Positions 1-12,300 of a DNA stretch of 64,000 nt are shown in pieces. Each line of letters opens with the position of its first letter. Within the stretch, counting starts at the first letter, position 1. This DNA is from Phytophthora colocasiae. Taxonomy: Eukaryota; Oomycota; Peronosporomycetes; Peronosporales; Peronosporaceae. A program made the position numbers and the translations under genes. The stretch lies in the NCBI GenBank assembly GCA_018806915.1, contig JAGKQI010000033.1, positions 1 to 64,000 on the forward strand, in the 5' to 3' direction. A model generated the notes under the pieces. The model searched no databases and was not told where the DNA came from. It saw only the letters and a program-made list of their open reading frames with translations.

Positions 1-463
1 ATCGGTGTCCCGGTGATATAGCTCTGGCCATTTCGCACCTGATCGCGTCGCATCCACTTATACCAGATATCGAAATCGGCTATCCACCGTTATCTGTCGC
101 GCCATACCGTAGGACATCGCAGAGTGGCTGTAAAAAAACCGGTTTCGATCATTCAGGACTTGCCTTTCCACTTTATAACCTGATTGCCGCCCAGATGAAA
201 ATCCAGTGTACCACTACGCCACCGATTTCTGCGCTCCACACACGCTCAAGACACCACGCGGAATCAGGAGGGTCTATCTAGCCTCGTGTCGGTGACTCGA
301 GTTGGGCATCGCTGAAGCGTGCCCCCGATGGTGCGGCATGGGTGCGCGGGCAGTACCCCAGTACCGTAGGTAGGCACTCCGACGAGACATGCACCTGCAA
401 AAGCTAATTCAGCGCCCGGCATGCGGAATCAGGAAAAATGTTTGTTTGCCAAAGAGGGTAAAA

Positions 464-527
464 GGACACTGGGTAAAAAATGTATCGCGACTGTGGCACG
501 AAGCGGGCCCTACCATCCTGCCGCCCG
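464..527 (-). pseudogene. tRNA-Ala remnant (badly broken)
   Basis: Only the acceptor end (GGACACTGGG on the + strand) and the AAGCGGG-CCCTACCAT core are recognisable; the T-arm is replaced by an A-rich run and the D-arm is altered. Confidence 0.6.
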
Positions 528-1318
528 TACCCAAACCACAGCGCTTCCAGGCCGCTCCACAGCCGCCTTCAAACCACGCCAAACCACGCGATAATACATA
601 TTACATTACATTATACACATATTTCATTTGACTGCACCACAGCATCACATAAGCGCCCAGATGCCGAAAACCCAAACCACGCCAATCGACGCGCCTGTGC
701 CAACCCACACAGCACGCTCCTCATCGCGGCCGCCTCAAACCACGCCAACCACGCCAGAGTGGCTAATCGGGCATGGAATGAGCAACATACTACATACACT
801 TACACTTATATACACGACCGTGTTGGTGCCATGGGGGCATCGATCCACCTTATTAACATCATTTCGCTACCCAGATGAAAACCATATACACCCACACGCC
901 AGCACGTCGTAAACGCCGATCGATTACCTGAAACTACAGCATGCATTGATCACTTGATACATCTATCTCGCATCAGTTTACGACCAGTTCGGATCACATT
1001 ATGGAGTGTGCCTCAAGTGGTGTGGTGGTGCGTACGGGGCGGGTATCGTCCAGCGTCGCCCAGCGACGTGCTTTCGATGGATCGGTGTCCGTGGATATAG
1101 CCTGGCGCACCTGACGCATCGGCCATTTCGTCGCGGACATCGCGGTCTGCAACGTATTCACTTATAACCTCAGCGCCTGAAGACACCGCGGAATCAGGAG
1201 GGTTCATCTAGCCTCGTACGGTGACTCGGAGTTGGGCGCTGGAACGAGCAAGCAGGTACCGTAGGTAGGTGGGAGTGGTAAAAGAGTTTGGCGGCGTAAA
1301 AATCGTTTTTGGTAAAAG

Positions 1319-1389
1319 TGGACACTGGGGCAGTATCGATCTCCCTACTCCCGCACGAAGCGGGCGCTCACCATTTGAGCTAAGCGCCC
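1319..1389 (-). pseudogene. tRNA-Ala(CGC)-like copy, damaged
   Basis: Acceptor and D-arm are intact, but the T-stem has an extra CA on one side and a CTCCC on the other, and the anticodon stem-loop has lost bases around GCACGAAGC. Confidence 0.75.
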
Positions 1390-1956
1390 AGATGAAACCC
1401 AAACCACACGCCAATCGACGCCTGTGCCAATACAGCACGCCCTCATACGCCAAACCACGCCAACCACGCCAGATAATACATATACATTATTACATTACAC
1501 TTACACACGACCGTGTCCACACACAACATCACTAGACCACACACTCCACACAGGTCGCCGACCGACCTCGGAACTACGTTGGCATGCATTGATCACATAG
1601 CATCTACTCTGCATCAGTTTCCTGGATCACTGGAGTGTGCCTCGTATGGTGTGGTATGGGTGGGGTGGGTATCTGTCCAGCGTCCCAGCGACGGGTCTCG
1701 ATGGATCGGTGTCCTGGCGGATATAGCTCTGGCGCAGCCTGACGCATCGGCCATTCTGTCGCGGACATCGCGGTTCGCAATCGTATTCCACTTATAACCC
1801 TTCAGCGCCTGAAGACACCGCGAAAATCAGGCAGGGTTCATTCAGCTCGTGTCGGTGACTCGAGCTGGGCGCTGAACGAGCAAGCAGGTACTGCAGGTAG
1901 GTGAGGTGGAGTAAAAGTCAGCCTGGCAGGCGTAAAAACGTTTGTTTGGTAAAAAG

Positions 1957-2028
1957 TGGACACCTGGGGTATCGATCCCCTACCTCCTGCATGCGAAGCG
2001 GGCGCTTCACCATTTGAGCTAAGCGCCC
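1957..2028 (-). pseudogene. tRNA-Ala(CGC)-like copy, lightly damaged
   Basis: Anticodon loop TTCGCAT is preserved. There is an extra C in the acceptor 3' strand, one anticodon-stem substitution and an altered junction before the D-stem. Confidence 0.75.
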
Positions 2029-2602
2029 AGATGAAAATCCAAACCACACGCCAATCGACGCGCTCTGTGCCAACCCACACAGCACGCCTCATACGCCCAA
2101 ACCACGCCAAACCACGCCAGATAATAGCATATACATGTTATTATATTTTACACTTACACACGACCGTGTCCACACACAACATCACACCATTACATGTTCA
2201 CACAGGTCGTGCCGACTGACTCGAACTACAGCATGCAATTGGACACATACATCTACTTTGCATCAGTTTCCTGATCACCGAGTGTGCTTCGTATGGTAAG
2301 GTGGGGTGCGGGGGTGGGTGTCTGTCCAGCGTCCCAGCGACGTGTCTTCGATGGATCGGTGTCCTGGTGGATATAGCTCTGGCGCACCGACTGCATCGGC
2401 CATTCTGTCGCGCGTGACATCGCGGTCTGCAATCGTATTCCACTTTATAACCTCAGCGCCTGAAGACACCGCGGAATCAGGAGGGTCTATCTAGCCTCGT
2501 GTCGGTGACTCGAGTTGGGCGCTGGAACGAGCAAGCAGGTACTGGTAGGCAGGTGGAGTGGTAAAAAGTTTGGTGGCGTAAAAAATGTTTGTTTGGTAAA
2601 AG

Positions 2603-2674
2603 TGACATCTGGGGGTATCGATCCCCTACCTCCCGCATGCGAAGCGGGCGCTCTACCATTTGAGCTAAGCGCCC
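2603..2674 (-). pseudogene. tRNA-Ala(CGC)-like copy, lightly damaged
   Basis: Anticodon arm and D-arm are intact; the acceptor 3' strand reads TGACATCT instead of TGGACACT, and one T-stem C is missing. Confidence 0.75.
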
Positions 2675-3246
2675 AGATGAAAAACCCAAACCACATCGCC
2701 AATCGACGCGCCTCTGTGCCAACTCCACACAGCACGCCTCATACGCTCAAACCACGCCAAACCACGCCAGATAATACATATACGATACACATACATTGTT
2801 ACTTACACACGACCGTGTCCACACATCAACATCACACCACATTACATCCACACAGGTCGTGCTGACCGACTCGAACTACAGCATGCTATTGGACACATTA
2901 CATCTACTTGCATCAGTTCCTGATCACCGAGTGTGCCTCGCATGGGTGGTATGGTGTGGGGTGGGTATCTGTCCAGCGTCCCAGCCGACGTGTCTTCGAT
3001 GGACTCGGTGTCCTGGTGGATATAGTTTGGCGCACCTGACGCATCGGCCATTGACATCGCGCGGTCTGCAATCGTATTCCACTTATAACCTCAGCGCCTG
3101 AAGATCACCGCGGAATCAGTGAGGGTTCATTCAGCCTCGTGTCGGTGACCTGAGCTGGGCGCTGAACGAGCAAGCGAGGTACTGGGGTAGGTAGGTGGGA
3201 GTGGTAAAAGTTTCGGTGGCGTAAAAAATGTTTGTTTGGTAAAAAG

Positions 3247-3315
3247 TGGACACTGGGGCATTGATCCCCTACCTCCCGCATGCGAAGCGGGCGTCACCAT
3301 TTGAGCTAAGCGCCC
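3247..3315 (-). pseudogene. tRNA-Ala(CGC)-like copy, damaged
   Basis: Anticodon loop is intact; the T-loop is changed to ATTGATC-type sequence and two bases are lost between anticodon stem and D-stem. Confidence 0.72.
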
Positions 3316-3883
3316 AGATGAAAACTCCAAACCACACGCCAATCGACGCGCTCTGTGCCAACTCTCACACAGCACGCCCTTCATACGCTCAAACCACGCC
3401 AAACTCACGCCAGATACAGCATAATACATATACATACACTTACACTCTACACACGACCGTGTCCATTACACAACATCACACCACATTACTCCACACAGGT
3501 CAAAGCCGACCGACTTCGAAACCACAGCATGCATTGATCACATACATCTACTGCATCAGTTTTCTGGATCACCGAGCGTGCCTCGTATGGCGGCATGGGG
3601 TGGGTATCTGTCCAGCGTCCCAGCGATGCTCTTCGATGGATCGGTGTCCTGGCGGATATAGCTCTGGCGCACCCGACGCATCGGCCATTGCGCCTGTCGC
3701 GGGGACATCGCGGTCTGCAATCGTATTCACTATAACCTCAGCGCCTGAAGACACCGCGGAATCAGGAGGGTCTATCTAGCCTCGTGTCGGTGACTCGAGT
3801 TGGGCGCTGGAACGAGCAAGCAGGTACTGCAGGTAGGAGTGGTAAAAGTTTGGCGGCGTAAAAAAATGTTTGTTTGGTAAAAG

Positions 3884-3955
3884 CGGACATCTGGGTGCAC
3901 GATCCCCTACCCTCGCGCATGAAGCGGGCGCTTCTACCATTTGAGCTAAGCGCCC
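3884..3955 (-). pseudogene. tRNA-Ala(CGC)-like copy, damaged
   Basis: T-arm reads GGGTGCACGATCCCC and the anticodon arm has lost GC from GCATGCGAAGC, so the anticodon loop is broken; D-arm and acceptor 5' strand are normal. Confidence 0.72.
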
Positions 3956-4545
3956 AGATGAAAACTCCAAACACACGTTAACGACGCGCTCGTTGTGCCA
4001 AACTCCACACAGCACGCTCCTCATACGTCAAACCACGCCAAACCACGCCAGATAATACATTGGTTATAATATTACATAAGCACTCTACACTTACACACGA
4101 CCGTGTCCACACACATCAACATCACTGCCACACACCTATTAGGTCGTGCCGACTCCGACTGAACTCAGCGCATGCATTGACACATACATCTACTTGCATC
4201 AGTTTCCTGGATCAACTGAGCGTGCCCGTATGTGGTATGGCATGGTGTGGGGTGGGTATTCGTCCAGCGTCCCAGCGACGTGTCTTCGATGGATCGGTGT
4301 CCTGGCGGGATATAGCTCTGGCGCACCCGGACGCATCGGGCCATCTCTGTCGCGGACATCGCGGTCTGCAATCGTATTCCACTTATAACCCTCAGCGCCT
4401 GAAGACACCGCGGAAATCAGGAGGGTCTATCTAGCCTCGTCCGGTGACTCGAGTTGGGCGCTGGAAACGAGCAAGCAGGTACTGTAGGTAGGTGGGAGTG
4501 GTAAAAAGTTTGGTGCGGCGTAAAAATGTTTGTTTCAGCAAAAAG

Positions 4546-4618
4546 TGGACACTGGGGGTATCGATCCCCCTACCTCCCGCACGCGAAGCGGGCGCTCTAC
4601 CATTTGAGCTAAGCGCCC
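4546..4618 (-). tRNA. tRNA-Ala(CGC), near-intact minus-strand copy
   Basis: The best-preserved minus copy: 73 nt, full 5-bp T-stem, all stems paired. The one difference from the array consensus is A37 to G in the anticodon loop (TTCGCGT). Flanking spacer is noisy like its neighbours. It could be a real gene or consensus noise in an otherwise normal copy. Confidence 0.6.
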
Positions 4619-5202
4619 AGATGAAAACCCAAACCACACGCTAATCGACGCGCTCTGTGCCAACCCACACAGCACGCTCCTCACGCACTGCTCAAACCAC
4701 GCCAAACCACGCCAGATAATACATACATTACAGGTTACACTTACACTTACACAATTGACCGTGTCCACCACAACAAACATCACTACCATTACCCACACAG
4801 GTCGTGCCGACCGACCTCGAACTACAGCATGCATTCTACAACATACATCTACTTGCATCAGTTTTCTCGGATCACCGAGGTGCCTCGTGTATGGTGTGGG
4901 GTGGTGGTGGTATTCGTCCAGCGTCCCAGCGACGTGTCTTCGATGGATCGGTGTCCTGCGGATATAGCTCTGGCGCACCCGACGCATCGGCCATTCTGTC
5001 GCGGACATCGCGGTCTGCAATCAGTATTCCACTTATAACCTCAGCGCCCGAGAAGACACCGCGGAATCAGGAGGGTTTATCTAGCCTCGTGTCGGTGACT
5101 CGAGTTGGGCGCTGGAACGAGCCCTGAACGAGCAAGCAGGTACTGTAGGTAGGTGGGAGTGGCAAAAGTTTGGCGTGGCGTAAAAATGTTTGTTTGGTAA
5201 AG

Positions 5203-5274
5203 TGGACACTGGGGGTATTGATCTCCCTACCTCCCAGAATGAAGCGGGCGTCTACCATCTGAGCTTAAGCGCCC
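5203..5274 (-). pseudogene. tRNA-Ala(CGC)-like copy, damaged
   Basis: T-loop altered (GTATTGATCT), anticodon stem reads CCCAGAATGAAGCGGG so the CGC anticodon is lost, and a T is inserted between acceptor and D-stem. Confidence 0.72.
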
Positions 5275-5862
5275 AGATGAAAACCCAAACCACACGCTAA
5301 TCGACGCGCTCTGTGCCAACCCACACAGCACGCTCCTCATACGCTCAAACCACGCCAAACCACGCCAGATAATACATATACATATTACATACACTTACAC
5401 TTACACACGACCGTGTCCACACATAACATCATCACACCACACCTACAGCACAGGTGGTCGTGCCGACTGACTCGAACTACAGCATGCATTGACACATACA
5501 TCTACTTGCATCAGTTTCCGGATCACCGAGTGTGCCTCGTATGGTGTGGTATGGTGTGGGGTGGCGTATCTGTCCAGCGTCCCAGCGACGTGTCTTCGAT
5601 GGATCGGTGTCTCCTGGTGATATAGCTCTGGCGCACCTGACGCATCGGCCATTCTGTCGTGACATCGCGGTCTGCAATCGTATTCCACTTATAACCTCAG
5701 CGCCTGAAGACACCGCGGAATCAGGAGGGTTCATCTAGCCTCGTGTCGGTGACTCCGAGTTGGGCGCTGGAACTATTTCCGGGAACGAGCAAGTTACAGG
5801 TACTGTAGGTAGGTGGGAGTGGTAAAGTTTGGTGGCGTAAAAAATGTTTGTTTGCGTAAAAG

Positions 5863-5931
5863 TGGACACTGGGGTATCGATCCCTACTCCCGCATGCGAA
5901 GCGGGCGCTCTACCATTTGAGCTAAGCGCCC
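5863..5931 (-). pseudogene. tRNA-Ala(CGC)-like copy, lightly damaged
   Basis: Anticodon and D-arms are intact; the T-stem is shortened (GGGG / CCC) and one variable-loop base is missing. Confidence 0.75.
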
Positions 5932-6518
5932 AGATGAAAACTCCAAACCATTATCGCCACCGACGCGTTTCCTGTGCCAACCCACACAGCACGCTCCTCA
6001 TACGCTCAAACCACGCCAAACCACGCCAGATAATGAAAGTATATACATAGCATTACATTGTTACACTGTTACACACGACCGTGTCCACACACAACATCAC
6101 ACTCACACACCTACACAGGTCGTGCCGACCGACTCCGAACTACAGCATGCATTGACATCATACATCTACTGCATCAGTTCTGGATCACTGAGCGTGCCTC
6201 GTATGGTGGTGGTATGGTGTGGGGTGGGTATCTGTCCAGCGTCCCAGCGACGTGTCTTCGATGGATCGGCGTCCTGGTGGATATAGCTCTGCGCACCTGA
6301 CGCATCGGCCATTCTGTCGCGGACATCGCGGTCTGCAATCGTATTCCACTTATAACCCTCAGCGCCTGAAGACACGGGGCGTGAATCAGGAGGGTTCTAT
6401 TCTAGTCTTCTCGTGTCGGTGACTGAGCTGGGCGCTGGAACTGAACGAGCAAGCAGGTACTGTAGGTAGGTGGCGATGGTAAAAAGTTTGCGGCGTAAAA
6501 TCGTTTGTTTGGTAAAAG

Positions 6519-6593
6519 TGGACACTGGGGTATCTGATCCCCTACCTCCCGCATGCGAAGCGGGCGCTAAGCCACCATTTGAGCTAAGCGCCC
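6519..6593 (-). pseudogene. tRNA-Ala(CGC)-like copy with insertions
   Basis: Insertion of a T in the T-loop (GTATCTGATCC) and of AAGCC between the anticodon stem and the D-arm; remaining stems are normal. Confidence 0.72.
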
Positions 6594-7177
6594 AGATGAA
6601 AACTCAACCACACGCCAATCGATCGCGCTCTGTGCCAACCCACACAGCACGCCTTCATACGCTCAAACCAAACGCCAAATCCACGCCAGATAATACATAT
6701 ACATACACATACACTTACACTTACACACGACCGTGTCCACACACAACATCGCACACCACACATCGTTCCACACAGGTCGTGCCGACCGACTGAACTACAG
6801 CATGCATTGGACATACATATTATCTACTTGCATCAGTTCTCCTGGATCACCGAGTGTGCCCTCGTATGGTGTGGTATGGTGTGGGGTGGGTATCTGTCCA
6901 GCGTCCCAGCGACGTGTTCGATGGATCGGTGTCCTGTGGATATAGCTCTGGCGCACCCGGGACGCATCGGCCATTCTGTCGCGGACATCGCGGTCTGCAA
7001 TCGTATTCCACTTATAACCTCAGCGCCTGAAGACACGCGCGGAATCAGGAGGGTCTATCTAGCCTCGTGTCGGTGACTCGAGTTGGCGGGAACGCCTGAA
7101 ACGAGCAAGCAGGTACTGGGTAGGTAGGTGGGAGTGGCAAAAAGTTTGGCGTAAAAAAATGTTCTGTTTGGTAAAAG

Positions 7178-7254
7178 TGGACACTGGGGGTATCGATCCC
7201 CTCACTTCCCGCATGCGAAGTGGCGGGCGCTTTACCATTTGAGCTTGAGCGCCC
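7178..7254 (-). pseudogene. tRNA-Ala(CGC)-like copy with insertions
   Basis: TGGC insertion after GCGAAG on the + strand duplicates part of the anticodon stem; T-arm and variable loop carry CTCACTT in place of CCTACCT. Confidence 0.72.
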
Positions 7255-7851
7255 AGATGAAAACCCAAACGACACGCCAATCGACGCGCTCTGTGCCAAC
7301 CCACACAGCACGCTCCTCATACGCTCAAACCACGCCAAACCACGCCGCCAGATAATACATATACATACACATACACTTACATACACTTACATTCACGACC
7401 GTGTGTCACATATACAACATCACACCACACACTCACACAGGTCGTGCCGACCGACTCGAACTACAGCATGCATTGGACACGACATCTAATCTACTTGCAT
7501 CAGTGCTTCCTGATCACCGAGCGTGCCCCTCGTATGGTGTGGCATGGTGGGGTGGTGATTCGTCCAGCGTCCCAGCGATCGTGTCTTCGATGGATCGGTG
7601 TCCTGGTGGATAGCCTGGCGCACCCGGAGCGCATCGGCCATTCTGTCGCGGACATCGCGGTCTGCAATCGTACTTTCCACTTATAACCCTCAGCGCCTGA
7701 AGACACCGCGGAATCAGGAGGGTTCTATCTAGCCTCTCGTGTCGGTGACTCGAGTTGGGCGCTGGCGAGCTGGAACGAGCAAAGCAGGTACCGTAGGCAG
7801 GTGGGAGCGGTAAAAAGTTTGGCGGCGTAAAAATGCGTTGTTTGGTAAAAG

Positions 7852-7923
7852 TGGACACTGGGGGTATCGATCCCCTACCTCCTGCATGCGAAGCGGGCGC
7901 TCTACCATTTGAGCTAAGCGCCC
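7852..7923 (-). tRNA. tRNA-Ala(CGC), near-intact minus-strand copy
   Basis: 72 nt; acceptor, D- and anticodon arms are complete apart from one anticodon-stem change (CCTGC for CCCGC, G-T pairing possible); T-stem has one C fewer than G. Confidence 0.55.
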
Positions 7924-8496
7924 AGATGAAAACCCAAACCACACGCCAATCGACGCGCTCTGTGCCAACCCACACAGCACGCTTCTCATACGCTCAAACC
8001 ACGCCAAACCACGCCAGATAATACATATACATACACATTATACACTTACACTTACACACGACCGTGTCCACACAACATCACACCACACACTGCACACAGG
8101 TACGTGCCGACCGACTGAACTACAAAGCATGCATTGGACACATACATCTACTTGCATCAGTTTCCTGGATCACCTTGAGTGTGCCTCGTATGGTGGGGTA
8201 TGGTGCGGGTGGCAGGTTCGTCCAGCGTCCCAGCGACGTGTTCTGATGGATCGGGTGTCCTGCGGATAAGATAGCTCTGGCGCACCTGACGGCATCGGCC
8301 ATTCTGTCGCGGACATCGCGGCTCGCAATCGTATTCCACTTATAACCTCAGCGCCTGAAGACACCGCGGAATCAGGAGGGTTCATCTAGCCTCGTGTCGG
8401 TGACTCGAGTGGGCGCTGGAACGAGCAAGCAGGTACTGCGGTGCAGGTGGAGTGGTAAAAGTTTGGTGGCGTAAAAATGCTTTCGGTTAGTATAAG

Positions 8497-8575
8497 TGGA
8501 TCACACTGGGGTATGAGCGATCCCTACCTCCTGGCATGCGAAGCGGGCGCTCTATTTCATTTGAGCTAAGCGCCC
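8497..8575 (-). pseudogene. tRNA-Ala(CGC)-like copy, damaged
   Basis: Acceptor reads TGGATCACACT (insertion), the T-loop holds an inserted GAGC, and the D-arm junction has TATTTCATT in place of TACCATT. Confidence 0.7.
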
Positions 8576-9170
8576 AGATGAAAACCCAAACCACACGCCA
8601 ATCGACGCGTTTCTGTAGCCAAATCCCGTACACAGCACGCTCTTCTCATACGCTCAAACCACGCCAAACCACGCCAGATAATACATATACATACACAGTG
8701 CCACTTACACTTATCACACACGACCAAAGCCCACATTAATAAACATCACACCACGCGATCTAACACAGGTCGTGCCGACCGACTCGAACCACAGTCATGC
8801 ATTGACACATACATCTACTTGCATCAGTTTCCTGGATCACCGAGTGTGCCTCGTATGGTGTGGTATGGGTGGGGTGGTATCTGTCCAGCGTCCCAGCGAC
8901 GTCTTCGATGGATCGGTGTCCTGGTGGATACGCTAGATTCTGGCGCACCCGACGCATCGGCCATTCTGCGATCGCGGGACATCGCGGTCTGCAATCGTAT
9001 TCCACTTATAACCTCAGCGCCTGAAGACACCGCGGAATCAGGAGGGTCTATCTAGCGACCTCGTGTCGGTGACTCGAGTTGGGCGCTGGAACGTAATTGC
9101 AAGCAGGTACTGTAGGTAGGTGGGAGTGGTAAAAGTTTGGTGGCGTAAAATATGTTTGTTTGCGTAAAAG

Positions 9171-9243
9171 TGGACACTGAGGGTAATTGATCCCCACTTC
9201 CCGCATGCGAAGCGGGCGCTCTACCATTTGAGCTCAAGCGCCC
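9171..9243 (-). pseudogene. tRNA-Ala(CGC)-like copy, damaged
   Basis: Anticodon loop is intact; T-arm GAGGGTAATTGATCCCC is altered and one C is inserted before the acceptor 5' strand. Last readily recognisable minus copy before the degraded zone. Confidence 0.72.
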
Positions 9244-9345
9244 AGATGAAAACTCCCCAAATCATTACGCCAATCGACGCGCCTGTGCCAACCCATGTTA
9301 CAGCACGCCTCATACGCTCAAACCACGCCAAACCACGCCAGATAT

Positions 9346-12300
9346 TACACATACTTTCATCTCATTATTCGTAAAACGCATCATCAACATCAACACCATC
9401 AATGAATTACTTCGCCAGGTCGCGCCGATCGACTGAATCATGTTATAATATCACATTATTCATTTCCGCAATCGCCTCTGAATACGAGTGCGCCTTCGCA
9501 TGGCGTGGGCGGGCGGGTGTATCCAAGCCAAGGATACTTCAGCGATGCAGCCTGATAGGATTCGAATTAACCTGGCGGGATATACTGTTCGCACTTATAT
9601 TACGCGGATATCGTTCGACAGGTCGAACACGTATTCCACTTGCCTCACACATGGTGAGTAGTTCATTCATGTCGGCGAACAATTGGGCGCTGGAATGAGT
9701 GTTATAAGTCGATAGCAGGCGGAGCATGGTTGGCGGCGTAGTGTTTGCTCTGCGTGCGGGACACAGGCAATGATACGTTCCGTGAAGCGCGCCTAAATAT
9801 TTCATAGCTGTTTCCCAGGATGGTATTTCAAATCGAATCATAAAGTCTCCGATTCGATAGCACGAAGTAAGATCTTCATACGCTTCGTTCACGAAGCCAT
9901 AACTGTATTGGCTGAGCAGTATAAATACATACATCTCTGCACATTATGCACTCCGTTATAACCATATGCATATTAAGCGTAATAGTTATTACATATCACA
10001 TATCATTTACATCATGCGTTTTCAACCAGGTTGCATTGGACAATATTGAATCACTCGACGTCCCGCATGGCGTGGTATGGCTTGCGGGTTTGTCCGTCTG
10101 TTTATCGTACTCCGATGGATCAAGTGTACACAAAATAGCCTTGAACGCACTCCATTCGCAATAAATGATTATCGCGGCCCGCATATCGTATTCCACTCTT
10201 ATACATTCAGTTGCCCCTGGCGAACAGGAGTGTTCTTCATTGCGTCGGCGACTGAGCCAAGGCTGACATGTTGCGCAGGTACTGCAGGCAGGCGTGCGGC
10301 AAGCATAGTAAAAATTGTCTGGATATCAGGTATCGATCCCCTTACGAAGCGGCGCCTAACACTGAGCTGCCAGAATAAGATGAGTTCCTATTTTCACGAC
10401 TGCCATCGATACGCGCCCCACAGCACGCCTCTTCATAATTTCAACATAATTCAGATAAATAAAGACATAAATAAATAAGGCCATATATATATATACACAT
10501 ATATATATATATGTATGAATATTCGATGCGTACCGTAAAAACATCAATACTGTCACTGTCATAAAAAATGTCGTGCCGATCGAGTTTATAGCATTGGACA
10601 TGCAACAGTTCTGGATCACGGAGCGCGCCCTCGCGGCGGCGTAAAACAGTGGGGCGGGAGAAATCTGTCACAGCGTCCCAGACGTGTTCGATAAATCGGC
10701 TGGCGAAAATTATGCCATGCTACCGGATATCAAATAAATGCATATCACCACTATGGTATCATGCTGCCTGAGATTATCGCGAACAAATACTGTCGAGTTA
10801 TAAAAAATGAACGATAGCAAGGTATATAGGCGGATGTGCATTTAGAGTTAATGCAAAAGCGGACACTAGGGGGTATCGATCTCCTACCCCGCACATTTGA
10901 TAAGCGCCCAGAATTTAGCACCTCGACAGCGCTCCAGCCACCTGTCATTGCGCCACGCCACGCGCCACACAGATGTATATATACACATATATATACCACA
11001 TATACATTAGCATCATATATTTTTGGCCACTTACTTTGGTCGCACGACGACTCTGATCATTGTTTGACATTTATATTCGCATCGTTCTCTTCACCGAGCG
11101 TGCCCGCATGGTGCGGTATAAAAGGCGACGGGGCAAAATATCTCGTCCAGCGTCTCAGCTATGACGGTCTATCGATATATTCGGTGGTGTCCGGCGGGAT
11201 ATATCAGCGCACTCCGACGCATCGCGGGAGTAATCGTGATTCCACTCTATACTCAGCGCAGATTATCGCGGAATCAGGAGGTCTATCTAGCTCATGCCGC
11301 GATTTGAGTTAACGCTGAACGATAAGCTGAGTGGACACAAATAAGGAAAATAAACAGGAGCGAGTATCCGCATGCATATATATACGTCTATATATATAGT
11401 GATCGATCCTATATTTCCGCATATTTTGCGAAGCGGGCGCTCCACATTTAGAAAATGGCGTCCCAGATGAAAATCCACATGCGATCGCCTGCCAATTCGT
11501 AACCACGCCAAACACGCCAGAATAATTTTGCATACACATTACATTCACGACCGCGTCCAGTATCAACATCACACCACATCACCGACTCGACCATATGCGT
11601 ATGCTATTGGACACCATTATCGTTCGCCTGGATCATCGATGTATCGCATGGTGCGGCATGGCGGGGTAATTACCAGCGTCTCAGACGCTCGATGTAATCG
11701 GTGTGGTATTTGGCGCATGATCTATGTACGGCCATTGCGGACACGTGAACATCGCAGAAAGATACTTTGCGCACTTCAGCTGACCGCGAATAGAGGGTCT
11801 ATTATAGCCATGTAAAATGACCGAGTTGGGCAAGATACGAGCATAGCTAGTGTATTTGCAGGGAAGCGGCATAGAAAGGCGGCGTATAAAATGTTTGTTT
11901 ACTGGGGGGTATCGATTCCCATCTTCCTTCGCATGATAGGTAATCAGCTCTGATTTGCCAATGCGCCCATTTATTGATGAACCCGTTCAACATCGTCTAT
12001 CGTTTTATGTGCTCTTTTATTGCTACTATTTATAACACGCCTTGCGCATTCAATGAGCCGTATCTTTCTTATTTTCCATTTTGAAATGGTGTATATATAT
12101 ACACATACACTATCATTATTCATATGAATACGACCGTACCATAAAGAAGCACTATCACACGTCTCCACTGATATCCAGCAGCATGCATTGGATATACATA
12201 TGTATGTCTGTATATCGCGTCGCTCGATCGATATAGGCGCGGTAGCGCGCAAGGGCGTCCCGTCCAGCTGACGTGTTCTTCGATGGACGGCGTCCTACGA

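Larger units (their letters stand above)
1..9345 (-). repeat. Degenerate tRNA-Ala repeat array, minus orientation
   Basis: Fourteen copies of the same ~640-bp unit found further right, reverse-complemented. Spacer landmarks (the TAGCCTCGTGTCGGTGACTCGAG block, the GTGTCCTGGTGGATATAGC block, the CA/TG-rich tract) recur in order in each copy. tRNA-like cores start near 464, 1319, 1957, 2603, 3247, 3884, 4546, 5203, 5863, 6519, 7178, 7852, 8497 and 9171. Every copy has its own scattered 1-12 base indels and substitutions, in tRNA and spacer alike, unlike the near-identical units after 17.2 kb. The first spacing (464 to 1319, 855 bp) is about 210 bp longer than the rest and holds extra sequence without a recognisable gene. 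No protein gene is supported here. Whether the noise is decay or sequencing error is unresolved. Confidence 0.9.

Noticed and set aside
9402..10478. Open frames of about 98-133 codons in the degraded region
   Set aside because: They run through recognisable repeat-unit debris, have no domain, and sit where base accuracy is doubtful.
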